From Branchipolynoe longqiensis (taxonomy: Eukaryota > Annelida > Polychaeta > Phyllodocida > Polynoidae), in assembly GCA_030323885.1 (NCBI GenBank), contig CM059194.1, forward strand, positions 24,974,780 to 25,038,779: 64,000 nucleotides of DNA. Reading direction: 5' to 3'. Below, in pieces: positions 50,991 to 61,854 of the stretch (positions within the stretch are counted from its first letter, which is position 1; the number at the start of each line of letters is the position of its first letter). The notes under the pieces are model-generated. The model was given only the letters and a program-made list of their open reading frames with translations. It was not told where the DNA came from and searched no databases. A program made the translations under genes and the position numbers.

Positions 50991-53207
50991 GGCGGGTGGG
51001 TTGTGGCTGGTTGCCTCGGTTGCGTCCCGTCTGGTTACCATAGGTTCGGGCCCATCCTGCCTCACCACCTGCCTGGGTCGCTGGGGGACAAAAACAGGGC
51101 GAGACACACAAGTACCGCTAGGTGCATTAGTCACTCCTTGATTGCATTCCACATTCACACCTCTAATCCCTTTCACACCTTTGTCACTTGAACTATTGTT
51201 CCCATTGTGTCCCACTTGTTCTGTGTTCTCTGGCCTCCCATGCTCCCCTTGTAGCTGTGACTTGTTGCTGCGTGTCACCATTGTATGTGTGCTTAACCAC
51301 CCAGCATTTCTATTTCTTTGCCCATGGGTTAATCTAGAAGTGATTAAATCCCCTTTTCTTTCTCTATCAGCCAATTTCACCTGATCTCCCTTTACCACTC
51401 TTTTTCTATTTTCTGGGCCCCCCACAGAATCAGCCCTGCTAATTTCTCTGGCTGTATTATTTGAATGTCTACCCAACTGCAAATAAGCTGGTGAAATATA
51501 GTAGACTACCCCTGCCATACTAGCACATGCATCTTCTGTACCCAACCACCTGTGCTCCTCACCATTCAGGATAATGCTCCTATCCGTGTAGGACAGCACG
51601 GCATCGCACTGCTGCATGACATCCGTCCCTATCAGGATATCATGCTCCAATTCTCCTACGACACAAAACTCACACTCAGCTCCCCCCAGGGTGACCTTCC
51701 CCACTCCCCTTGTAGGAATCAAATGTCCTGAAAGTGATCGAAGCTTCAACCCCCGCCTGAGTGTACCTGTGGCATATCCTCTCAATTTGAGAGCATTGTA
51801 TACTTTACTCTTGATCATACTTTTACTGGCACCAGTATCGATTAGACCTGAATATGAAATTCCGCCAAATTTCATCTTGATACATGGTCTTCGATCTGCT
51901 GCCTTGCCTAGTTTTTCAACTGTACTGGACCTGATCTCGCTAGTACGGTCAACCATACCTGCCTGCACCTTCTCCTCCTGGGTAGCCACATAATCACTGT
52001 GATAGTTATGTGTACAATGACTACACCTGACCGTATCTCTCTGTGGGCCCGGGTGAGACTGTCGAGGGGCACGCCCCATTACTTGACGTGGCGCCCTCCT
52101 TCTCTCACCCCAATTTGCATTACTCTGGGTGGGCAGTACTGGTGCAGTCTGCACCACTACCGTTGATGGTGGGGCTGGTGCTACAGCCACTTGGGCAGCC
52201 TGTACTGGCCGCTCCGTGCGCTCTACCAGCATTTTTCGGAGGCTTTTGATCTCCCCCTGGAGTGTTTTCAATGCCTCCCTATTTGTACCAGCCCCACTTG
52301 GCTCCCTTTTTGTGTGCCCCTCAATGGCCCCTATCTCCATGGGCTCCTCCATCCTATGAGCCCCACTCAGCCTGCCCCCTGGTTCTGCCAGGCCTTCTTC
52401 GTTTTCCCTGGCTACAGACATGGCCGCCTCTAGGCTAACTGCCCTGGCCAGGCGTACATTCAGCCTGACCACTGGCTCAATCAAGGAGTCCTCAAACTTC
52501 TTAATTACCATGCCATGTACTGCACCTATCTTCCTCAGTCCTTTGTCTGGCCAAGCCCTCTGTACTGCCGTACTGTATCGCATACAGTATGCCGACATCA
52601 GCTCCCCTTTCTCTTGCTTGAGTGAGAATACTATGTCAATTAGGGCAGTGGCTTCCCTGGCTGTTAAGAACAGTCCAACCAGGCGTTCCCGGACCTCCTC
52701 CCATGAGCTGTTAGCATCATCTTCATATACTGAATATATGACCTCATGGAGGTTGCCACTAGAGTGACTGAGTGCGAATTTTACAACATCCGCCCCTCTG
52801 GCCCCGGATACTCTACCTGCCCGGCCGACCTGCTCTACCCAGCTCCTCAACACTCCCAGATCTGAACCATCCACAGTGACTATCTGTCTTCCCTGGTCCT
52901 TAAGATCCCGCACAGCCCTCTCCTCTAACTTCATTCGATCTCTCCCTAGTGCCAGGCGCTCCTCTCTTACTGCTCGTTCCTCCGCGATCCTGGCCTGCTC
53001 CTGGCTAGGTCCAGCCCCATGCTCCCTGGTTTCCCTGAGCACTCTGGCCTGGACTTCCAACTGTCCAGCTGCATATTTGGTTAGATATACTAGCCGATCC
53101 GCATCTGTGGGTATCTCCCCTGCAGCTACCCCAGCTGTGAACCAGTCGGCAAACCCCCTATTTAATTCTGCTTCTGCCATTGTGATAGCTGTACTGTTAT
53201 CCGGCAC
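50904..53207 (-). CDS. Gag-protease protein of retrovirus-like element
   Basis: 767 codons, open. Residues 65-110 form a charged coiled coil (ARIAEERAVREERLALGRD). Residues 115-270 look like a retrotransposon Gag domain (SWEEVRERLVGLF, LKQEKGELMSAYCMRY). A partial zinc knuckle CSHCTHNYH lies at 395-403 with no last cysteine. The aspartic protease has IDTGASKSM at 456-464 and HDILIGTDVMQ at 522-532, the two usual blocks. After the protease come about 230 residues of low-complexity tail ending in 9-residue AEHFASHDP repeats, where RT should begin. Codon 1 is the first ATG; residue 10 (MAEAELNRG) is an alternative. The protein should build the particle and cut itself; reverse transcriptase must come from elsewhere. 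Confidence 0.88.
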   Translation of the reverse strand: MPDNSTAITMAEAELNRGFADWFTAGVAAGEIPTDADRLVYLTKYAAGQLEVQARVLRETREHGAGPSQEQARIAEERAVREERLALGRDRMKLEERAVRDLKDQGRQIVTVDGSDLGVLRSWVEQVGRAGRVSGARGADVVKFALSHSSGNLHEVIYSVYEDDANSSWEEVRERLVGLFLTAREATALIDIVFSLKQEKGELMSAYCMRYSTAVQRAWPDKGLRKIGAVHGMVIKKFEDSLIEPVVRLNVRLARAVSLEAAMSVARENEEGLAEPGGRLSGAHRMEEPMEIGAIEGHTKREPSGAGTNREALKTLQGEIKSLRKMLVERTERPVQAAQVAVAPAPPSTVVVQTAPVLPTQSNANWGERRRAPRQVMGRAPRQSHPGPQRDTVRCSHCTHNYHSDYVATQEEKVQAGMVDRTSEIRSSTVEKLGKAADRRPCIKMKFGGISYSGLIDTGASKSMIKSKVYNALKLRGYATGTLRRGLKLRSLSGHLIPTRGVGKVTLGGAECEFCVVGELEHDILIGTDVMQQCDAVLSYTDRSIILNGEEHRWLGTEDACASMAGVVYYISPAYLQLGRHSNNTAREISRADSVGGPENRKRVVKGDQVKLADRERKGDLITSRLTHGQRNRNAGWLSTHTMVTRSNKSQLQGEHGRPENTEQVGHNGNNSSSDKGVKGIRGVNVECNQGVTNAPSGTCVSRPVFVPQRPRQVVRQDGPEPMVTRRDATEATSHNPPATHTTPAEHFASHDPAEHFASHDPAEHFA

Positions 53208-53616
53208 AATGCCCCTCCTTCTATCTAAGTCACTGGCCCTGGAAGCTCAGAACTTGGCCCTGGAAGGTCTATACCTATCCAGTTTGTTACTTTTTATTAC
53301 TTAAAGTTACTTTCAAGCTAAGGTCAGATATACAACAATGACAAACCTCATAAGGCCACTTCTCTTAAAGCTGCAACCACTGTGTTTTAATATAACAACT
53401 TATTGGGTGATACCTACTGGATATTTTAAATTAGCATCCATATAAGCATCTAATCCTAATATGACTATATTCTTCCAACAGTCACAGAATGGTCAATTTT
53501 TAGAGAAGGCAACTCAACATTGTGTGTGCATATGTTCCTATCTGTCGACATGTTTCAAAAATAATTAAATATCGACACCATGGTACAATTCCACCCAAAC
53601 TATAAATATATATCCA

Positions 53617-53647
<31 letters not shown>

Positions 53648-54939
53648 CTATATATCGACGTCCAACTTCCTCTATCTGTCGATATATTTCAAAACAAATA
53701 TATATATCGACGTACCAGCATAACTCCACCTCTACACACACACATTGTTCTTGTTTACACTCCCCTACACACCCACAGACGCCTGCCGGCCTGCTGCGAG
53801 CGGTGGGTACGCGCCTTGCTGCGCGCGCCTCCCTACACACACGCGCACACACGCAGGGTGGGTCGCCCTGCCACTGGGTACCGCCCCCACTCTATTTAAA
53901 GCTGCACACTCCTGCAACAACTTCTTCTATCTGTCGATGTAATTCAAAATAAATCTATATCGATGTATATCAATGTCCAATTTTCATTAACATGTCGATA
54001 TATTTCAAATAAAATATAAATCGACGTATATTAATGTCCACTAACTTCAATTAACCTGTCGACATACTTCAACAAAGTATAAATCGATGTATATTAATGG
54101 ATAATTCCACCTCTACACACACTGTGTTCTTTACACTCCCGTACTATCGATATATAAAAAATATATATATACATATATATATATACAACGACACAGTGTG
54201 GTACATTTCAGTTCAATTTCACCTCTCTTTCACCACTATAGTATGTCGGCATCCACACAATGGTGGTTGGTGTAATTGTTGGGTAATTGCTGGACGCAGC
54301 CCCCTGCTACTTCAATACCCACACACACTCAGCCACAGTCATGCCTCTTTGATTTCCCGACACCAGTATCAGTGATGGCTGGATACAAAGGATGGGTTGC
54401 GTAACTGCTGCGCGCCAGTCACAAAAGGCGGGTCGCGTCACCGATTGTACACACACAGACCATGTATTTGCTGGCTGCAGTTGCAAAGCGTGGGTTGCGT
54501 AACTGACTCGCGTCGGTCACACCCCTACACTCAGGCCGACCCTTGCCGGTTGGAGATAAACAGTGGCTGGCTTAATTGCCGGATGCAGTTTTACAAAGGG
54601 TGGATTGCATAACTGCTGAGTGCTGCCAACTCGCCCACACACACTCAGACACCCTTTCAACTTGTTTACAAGGCCGGATGTTGGTGATTTAACGGCGGCG
54701 TGTCATCCCTTTGTGTATTCGAACCTTCTATTTTCCCGCCAAATACGTTATTTGGGATGCCAAACGCGTTATTTTCCCGCCGAATACGTTATTTCGACGC
54801 TTAACACGTTATTTTACCAATAAAATACGCTATTTTACCAATAAAATACGTTAAGTTACCATTACATACTTTATTCTAACGCGAAATATGTTATTCTAAC
54901 GCAAATCGGACAAGAAACAGACTGCGCGCCAAATTTAAT
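53208..54939. other. Leader region of the element, part 1 (repetitive, non-coding)
   Basis: Repeats of ctgtcgatatatttcaaa and atcgacgtatattaatgtcc at 53540-54100 (about 55-65 bp period), CA-rich words, and ttattttaccaataaaatac repeats at 54735-54900. No long ORF. Confidence 0.6.
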
Positions 54940-55040
54940 AATATATCAATTTCGCTCAGCCTCGTGCATTAGGCTATCGTGTGGCTTTGGCGGTTTCGAC
55001 TTACAAAACGCACACACCCAATGGACTCACCGAATTTCGT

Positions 55041-55071
<31 letters not shown>

Positions 55072-55440
55072 CGGGCCAGAAACCGGACTGAGCCACTGCG
55101 TGGTTTCAACTTACAAAACGCACACACACAACGGTCTTCCCGAATTTCAAACTATATATCAATCTATATTATTCTTTAACATAGAACTGGCGGCGTCGCG
55201 CAAACTGACCACCCAACTTTTAATCTATTACAAAGTCACCGTGTGGTTCTGGCGGCGTCGCGCACACAGACGGCCTTCCCGAATCTCAACTGATATATAA
55301 ATTTATATCGTTCTTTAACCCGAACCGTCGGCGCCGCGCACACCCGCACGACCTTCCCGAATCTCAAACAATACATAAATTTCGATCGGCCTCCCCAGGC
55401 TAGAAGCCGACTGTGCCATCGTGTTGGTCTGGTAGTTTGC
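54940..55440. repeat. Degenerate repeats of about 115-120 bp in leader
   Basis: ccgaatttcgtaacatatat, ccgaatttcaaactatatat, ccgaatctcaactgatatat and ccgaatctcaaacaatacat recur, each near a gcgcaca/acgcacaca word and a tggcgg/gtcggcg word. Confidence 0.7.
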
Positions 55441-56072
55441 ATGGACACACACACACACTACACAATGGATCCCCCCGACTTAATAATAAAAATATTTAAA
55501 AAATACTTTGATCGGTCTTACACAGAATGTACTAGCAACCTAAGCTTTCTTATCCCTAAATTTCTCACCCACTATATATACAGAGCATATATATATCAAC
55601 GTTCATACATTCAACAACCTTCTTTTTCGTTTTATGTATTGTGTGTGTGCTGGCATTGTTCATGCCATGTTTTGTGATGATCCTTGCCTCCTTGTGTGTG
55701 CCTTTGTTACATACATATATACAAAATATATATATATCACATTTCACACTCACCTATATATCAACACATATATATAGCCACACATTCTCCTTCACACACA
55801 TCTCGACACACATGCATCAAAACACACACATCTCGACACACATGCATCAAACACACACATATCGACACACATGCATCAATTTCGTTAGAAATAGCGGTAC
55901 AATAGTGCCTCACCCCCATCTCGACGCCCCAGCGTCCCAAAACAAGCGATGCATGCACAAAACCGGACCCTACCTGACCATTGATGATTGTCATCACGGG
56001 TGTTCTCGTCGTCATCAAGGGTGTTCTCGTCGTCATCACGAGTTCTTCTGTCATCTGAGAATCGTCTCAGAA
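55441..56072. other. Leader region of the element, part 2
   Basis: Non-coding. Three 28-bp units (tctcgacacacatgcatcaa) at 55800-55880 and three units of ttctcgtcgtcatcacgggt at 55998-56050, just inside the primer-binding site. Confidence 0.6.
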
Positions 56073-56089
56073 TATCGTCATGGTCACCA
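56073..56089 (-). promoter_or_regulatory. Putative primer-binding site
   Basis: Minus strand TGGTGACCATGACGATA, one base inside the 5' LTR. It begins with TGG as required for pairing to a tRNA CCA end; species not assigned. Confidence 0.55.
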
Positions 56090-56090
56090 C

Positions 56091-57038
56091 TATAATATTA
56101 CTGGATGCCCGGCCACGTTTGGGACACCAGAGAATACCACAGAAACTCTCCCCTTCATATCACTTGTCTATCAACTCATTAACCAATGCTAAGGAAGAAT
56201 GAAGTCAAGACACAGATAAACAGTGGAGAAGTTGTGCTTTACTAACACCAACTCCTGTCCACCTACCAGTGACCTATCATCCACACCCCTTGCCTTCTAG
56301 CCACACAAGATCTCATTACTACTTTAGCCTGTATAGAAAGCAGTGCCTACAGCTCATGGGACAGGAGTCCTATAGCTGTGTTCACACTCAATTAGAATAG
56401 ATGAATTTTGATAGCATCAGACAGAGTGTCTGGGGTTCCTGCTCAAGAGTAGGTGCGCCTCACTCCAGAGTCAGGAGTAGAGTGATCTCTCTCCAGGTGG
56501 TCTGAAGCAGAGTCTAGAATTAAGATCTTGGTTTGAGGCTAGTGTGGTCAGAGGGCCAATGGGATGCAGGTGACTGGGCAGTCCCCAGCCAGCCAATCAG
56601 GCACCTCCACAGTCAGGGTGGGTGGCACCCTCCCCCAGTAGGGGTAGCTGTCACTCAACCCAGCTGCAGGTGGTGCCCTGTGTGTATATGCAAATTAGGC
56701 TGGTGGACCAGCCCAGTGGTCAAGGCAGGGGGGGGGCAGGTAGTTATACAGTTACAATAGATCTCTGTTAAAATGGTCTTTTCTCCAATTGCACTCTTTA
56801 TGGATGCATAGAGACATATTTCAACAATCATGTACTGCCTCTTATATAGGAACATCTCTTCATTAATCTCAGGCATAATATATGAACATATATTTCACAC
56901 AGCTTATATCATGTCATAATGGGAGTGGGATATTATTACTTTTAGTTTATATAACATCGTCCCCACTCCGTCGCCCAAGACTAATAATGCTCTCTGCCAA
57001 TATATAATTCTTAACCGAAAATCCGTATATTTTTTACA
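56091..57038 (-). repeat. 5' LTR of retrovirus-like element
   Basis: Partner of 43953-44899. Differences seen: t/g and t/c near 56122-56129, two t/c near 56347-56356, and one extra T near 57030. Confidence 0.92.
56839..56850 (-). promoter_or_regulatory. TATA box in 5' LTR
   Basis: Minus strand cctatataagag, about 190 bp from the LTR start; likely promoter of the element transcript. Confidence 0.55.
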
Positions 57039-57070
57039 CATAGTTTACCTCAGTAGAGGCTAGAACTTAA

Positions 57071-57423
57071 AGTTGCATAATCCGTTGGTTTTGAGTTTCT
57101 GTCATTTTCTGAGATAAATACATTAAATTGGTCAGTATAAGCTACTTTACTTTATGTTGAAGTAACTTTTAGTATAAATGGCTAAATTTGGAGATATTTG
57201 AAGTGACAACATGACAAATTAATGTTGGTAAGCACAGCAACACTCTGATGCGATAGGCTTATAATGCAGTAACAGGTTCTATTAAATTGACTACCCATGC
57301 ATGCCCTTATATGCGACAACAAATGCTTGATAATTGTACCAGTATCGAAGATAAATATGTAGAATCAAATCTAGGTAAGTGTTTTGGTTTTGAAAAGTTG
57401 ATGCTTCATCAGACAATGCAACT
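57071..57423 (+). mobile_element. MITE-A copy 7
   Basis: Left end agttgcataatccgttgg, right end catcagacaatgcaact, flanked by TTAA at 57067-57070 and 57424-57427; 353 bp. Confidence 0.87.
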
Positions 57424-57427
57424 TTAA

Positions 57428-57735
57428 TGTGTTCTGCCTTTTGAATCGAGGAAACACGGTGCATAAATTAGGTTCCAATCTGAAAGAGCAGCCCTGTTGG
57501 TAATGAAAATCGTCTATAAGTATAAGTGACCAACACAACTTGTCGCAATTCTGCCAAAATGCTAAGTATGCATTGTTGTGTCTGTTTATCTGATCACCGA
57601 CCTGTTTGAATATTCATACCAGAGTGTGACGTCATTTGCAACAAGATTTTTGCAATGCGCATGTCCAGAGTACTGCTGGTCCCTCAGGAAGACCTGAAGC
57701 TGATACTCAGCAGGCCCGGTCACAGCTTCAGCTTA
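57428..57735. other. No feature seen
   Basis: No recognised gene or repeat family. Confidence 0.35.
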
Positions 57736-58444
57736 AGGGGCTGTCACATTACGACGCATCGCACCAATGTATGCTGACGTATGTGATTTTTGCCAGCTAC
57801 GTCGGGATACGTCGCTATGCGTTACACATGCGTTAGGCGCTCGTTGGTAAACGTCAATGTACGTTGAGGTTCGTTGAGATACAGCATCACCTGTCAGGGG
57901 GTTGGCAAAGTCTTGTGCATACACAAAACTTTCTACGTATGACAATGTTTGACAACGTGTGGATTTTATGTCGGCCAGACATTATGTATATGTTAGGCAT
58001 ACATCAATGTATGTTAGACGTACGATAGACAAATGTTGGCCTACGTTGCCCTATATTAAAGGCAGTGGGAACACACAGTCTGCATACTGACAACACATGG
58101 ATAACATATGTCTAACATATGTCTAACGTATGTCTAACATATGTTTAGCATTTCTCAAGCGTGTCTTGACGTATCTAACATATGAGGCGTAGCTCTGGTG
58201 ATTGAATAATGTATCTAACTTTCACCGGCATTCTGTGAACGTACCATGAGCTTAATTTGAGCATTTTTCTCCTGGAATCCTGTTAACCATACGTTGGTCA
58301 TAGGTTCGCCATATGCTATGTATACAGTATGTATACGTCCAACTTTGCCCCCTGCACCAAAAGGTTTGATGCTTCTCAATGTAAAAAAGTGATTGTATGC
58401 ATTGGCTGTGCGCTTGCGGGATGCATCGTAATGTGACAGGTCCT
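57736..58444. mobile_element. Foldback MITE-C copy 4
   Basis: Ends AGGGGCTGTCACATTACGAC and, inverted, AGGACCTGTCACATTACGAT; flanks TTA (57733-57735) and GTA (58445-58447). Interior words acgtatg, catacgt, acatatgtctaac. Confidence 0.85.
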
Positions 58445-58447
58445 GTA

Positions 58448-58737
58448 CACACTGAAAGTTAAGATTGGTGCCCCTCCCAACAGTATCCTTCACTAGAGAC
58501 CTGACGCTTTAAACTCACTTTTTTTTTGGTACCTATAACGTGTATAAGCACATGGTGCCTGATAACCAAACTCGGTAGGATTTTTGCAATGCATTTTTTT
58601 CTAATGAAGATCGCAGTGAAATCATCGGAGCAAATATTTTTCCAGCATTTGAAATTGTTTGCTACAAAGTACAAGCCGTACTGGTAAGTAAATAGACGGG
58701 CAAAGTATGAACAATGGAGAAGAACCTGTAGAAATAG
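58448..58737. other. No feature seen
   Basis: No recognised gene or repeat family; T run at 58519-58527. Confidence 0.35.
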
Positions 58738-59047
58738 TTAGATGGTTGTTGGAGTTTTACATCCTGGCAACATCTCAGGTTATATCAGGATGCGTACAGA
58801 ATTGTGACAGTGCACACTCATGGCGACTTTATAGTGCTGCCGCACTGGGTGGGAGACTACGTCGCCAGCACCATGACCCAATACCCCTGTCACATTATCG
58901 CGATAATCCGAATAATGCCGAACGTCTGGCTAGGAAGCGATAGGTATCAAACTTGTAATTCATTGGTTTGGTTCTACCGAGAATCGAACTCCACATCTTC
59001 CGCACGTCCAGTTGAAATATGTGAGTACCGCTACCCAAGTGGTTAGC
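58738..59047 (-). mobile_element. SINE1, decayed head
   Basis: The tail and the tgacagtgcacactcatggc block are well preserved; the central region and head are diverged (gcgataatccgaataatgcc). Confidence 0.82.
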
Positions 59048-59126
59048 AGTAGTTCAGCGATGAAGGAGCAATGAGTGAAGGATAGGAGGAATAGGCGATA
59101 AATAGGTGCGCGAAATGGTAGTAATT

Positions 59127-59408
59127 GGACCAGACGGGATGGCCAAATGAGTTGAGGGTCGGTCTCCTGTTTTGGGATATCGAAGGCTCCGAAGAAATGG
59201 GTTCATGGGTCGAGTCAAACCAATGACTTAAAAATTGATAATTGTCACTTCCTAGCCAGCCGCTCAGCATTATTATGATAGGGCAAGGGCTGGTTGGCTC
59301 AGTGTAGGAGATTGTGACTGAGTGAGATATCAGGTCATGGTGCTGGTGGTCTGGGCTCCCAGTGGGGCAGCACTATAAAGTTGCCATGAGTGTGTGCTGT
59401 CACAAAGG
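59127..59408 (+). mobile_element. SINE1 (head type a), tail replaced by repeat
   Basis: gaccagacgggatggccaaa, aaaccaatgacttaaaaatt, ggttggctcagtgt, ggtcatggtgctggtggtc, tgccatgagtgtg...gtcacaaag; then the tail is missing and tandem repeats soon start. Confidence 0.85.
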
Positions 59409-59574
59409 GGAGGTGACCAGTAGGAAACCAGGGGAAGAGTATTAGTGTGTTTGTTTAACGACCCCCTAGCATAAAAGGTAAACATCAGCAAAAGGTGAAG
59501 AGTAAGTGAGCAGTAGGTGAGCAACATGTAATCAATAGAAGAGGAACAGACAAACAGTAAATGAGGACCAACAT

Positions 59575-61775
59575 AGCAGTAGCTGAGGAGTAGTTGAGGC
59601 GTAGGTGAGCAGTAGGTGAGCAGTAGGTGAGCAGTAGGTGAGCAGTAGGTGAGCAGTAGGTGAGCAGTAGGTGAGCAGTAGGTGAGCAGTAGGTGAGCAG
59701 TAGGTGAGCAGTAGGTGAGCAGTAGGTGAGCAGTAGGTGAGCAGTAGGTGAGCAGCAGGTGAGCAGTAGGTGAGCAGTAGGTGAGCAGTAGGTGAGCAGT
59801 AGGTGAGCACTAGGTAAGCAGTAAGTGAATAATAGGTGAATAATAGGTGAATAATAGGTGAATAGTAGGTGAACAGTAGGGGAACAGTAAGTGAGCAGTA
59901 GGTGAACAGTAAGTGAGCAGTAGGTGAACAGTAGGTGAGCAGTAGGTGAACAGTGTATGAGCAGTAGGTGAACAGTAGGTGAACAGTAGGTGAACAGTAG
60001 GTGAACAATAGGTTAACAGTAGGTGAACAGTAAGTGAGCAGTAAGTGAGCACTAGGTGACCAGTAGGTGACCAGTATGTGAGCAGTAGGTGAACAGTAGG
60101 TGAGCAGTAGGTTAGAAGTAGGTAAGCAGTAGGACAGCAGTAGGACAGCAGTATGACAGCAGTAGGACAGTGGTAGGTGAAAAGTAGGCTAGCAGTAGAA
60201 CAGCAGTAGGATAGCAGTAGGGAGCAGTAGGACAGCAGTAGGATAGCAGTAGGTAAGCAGTAGGACAGTAGTAGCTGAACAGTAGGTGAGCAGTAGGACA
60301 GCAGTAGGTGAATAGTAGGTGAACAGTAGGTGAGCAGTAGGACAGCAGTAGGACAGCAGTAGGACAGCAGTAGGACAGCAGTAGGGCAGCAGTATGACAG
60401 CAGTAGGTGAACAGTAGGTGAGCAGTAGGATAGCAGTAGGACATCAGTAGGTGAACAGTAGGTGAGCAGTAGGACAGCAGTAGGTTAGAAGTAGGTAAGC
60501 AGTAGGACAGCAGTAGGACAGCAGTAGGACAGCAGTAGGACAGCAGTAGGACAGCAGTAGGACAGCAGTAGGACAGCGGTAGGTGAAGACTAGGTGAGCA
60601 GTAGGACAGCAGTAGGATAGCAGTAGGTAAGCAGTAGGACAGTAGTAGCTGAACAGTAGGTGAGCAGTAGGACAGCAGTAGGTGAATAGTAGGTGAACAG
60701 TAGGTGAGCATTAGGACAGCAGTAGGACAGCAGTAGGACAGCAGTAGGGCCGCAGTATGAAAGCAGTAGGTGAACAGTAGGTGAGCAGTAGGATAGCAGT
60801 AGGACAGCAGAAGGTGAACAATAGGTGAGCAGTAAGTTAGCAGTAGGTTAGAAGTAGGTAAGCAGTAGGACAGCAGTAGGACAGCAGTAGGACAGCGGTA
60901 GGTGAAGCCTAGGTGAGCAGTAGGACAGCAGTAGGATAGCAGTAGGTAAGCAGTAGGACAGTAGTAGCTGAACAGTAGGTGAGCAGTAGGACAGCAGTAG
61001 GTGAATAGTAGGTGAGCAGTAGGATAGCAGTAGGACAGCAGTAGGTGCACAGTAGGTGAGCAGTAGGACAGCAGTAGGACAGCAGTAGGACAGCAGTAGG
61101 ACAGCAGTAGGACAGCAGTAGGTGATCAGTAGGTGAGCAGTAGGATAGCAGTAGGACAGCAGTAGGTGAACAGTAGGTGAGCAGTAGGACAGCAGTAGGT
61201 TAGAAGTAGGTAAGCAGTAGGACAGCAGTAGGACAGCAGTAGGACAGCAGTAGGACAGCAGTAGGACAGCGGTAGGTGAAGACTAGGTGAGCAGTAGGAC
61301 AGCAGTAGGATAGCAGTAGGTAAGCAGTAGGACAGTAGTAGCTGAACAGTAGGTGAGCAGTAGGACAGCAGTAGGTGAATAGTAGCTGAGCAGTAGGATA
61401 GCAGTAGGACAGCAGTAGGTGAACAGTAGGACAGCAGTAGGACAGCAGTAGGACAGCAGTAGGACAGCAGTAGGACAGCAGTAGGTGAACAGTAGATGAG
61501 CAGTAGGATAGCAGTAGGACAGCAGTAGGTGAACAGTAGGTGAGCAGTAGGACAGCAGTAGGACAGCAGTAGGACAGCAGTAGGACAGCAGTAGGTGAAC
61601 AGTAGGTGAGCAGTTGGACAGCAGTAGGATAGCAGTAGGTAAGCAGTAGGACAGTAGTAGCTGAACAGTAGGTGAGCAGTAGGACAGCAGTAGGTGAATA
61701 GTAGCTGAGCAGTAGGTGAACAGTAGGACTGCAGTAGGTGAATAGTAGGTGAACAGTAGGACATCAGTAGGTGAG
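59575..61775. repeat. 11-bp minisatellite (gtgagcagtag / gacagcagtag), 2.2 kb
   Basis: The first part (to about 60120) is mostly gtgagcagtag, with gtgaacagtag and gtgaataatag. The rest mixes gacagcagtag, gatagcagtag, gtgaacagtag and gtaagcagtag in a higher-order order. The marker aggacagtagtagctg starts at 60262, 60636, 60955, 61329 and 61648. Leu/Tyr/Ser-rich minus ORFs are artefacts. Confidence 0.95.
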
Positions 61776-61854
61776 TCTTTTGTTGGTATATTGCTTTGGC
61801 AAAATGTTACTACTTGACAGATGAATAGAGACCCTTTTAATATCCAACACAGTG

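Larger units (their letters stand above)
43953..57038 (-). mobile_element. Retrovirus-like LTR element: gag-PR and env, no pol
   Basis: A 13.1-kb minus-strand provirus-like insertion flanked by CATA (43949-43952 and 57039-57042). LTRs of 947 and 948 bp differ at four substitutions and one base indel that I could find, so the insertion is recent. In minus order: 5' LTR (57038-56091), primer site, 2.9 kb of repetitive leader, Gag-protease frame (53207-50904), 1.2-kb gap, Env (49718-47840, one frameshift), 2.9 kb of tandemly duplicated non-coding sequence, polypurine tract, 3' LTR (44899-43953). I find no RT, RNase H or integrase motif anywhere in the 11.2-kb interior. The Env type is found in errantivirus-like Metaviridae of invertebrates. 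Confidence 0.88.

Noticed and set aside
43953..57038. Segmental duplication of about 950 bp instead of LTRs
   Set aside because: CATA target duplications, a TGG primer site, a purine tract and gag/env genes between them in the right order fit LTRs much better.
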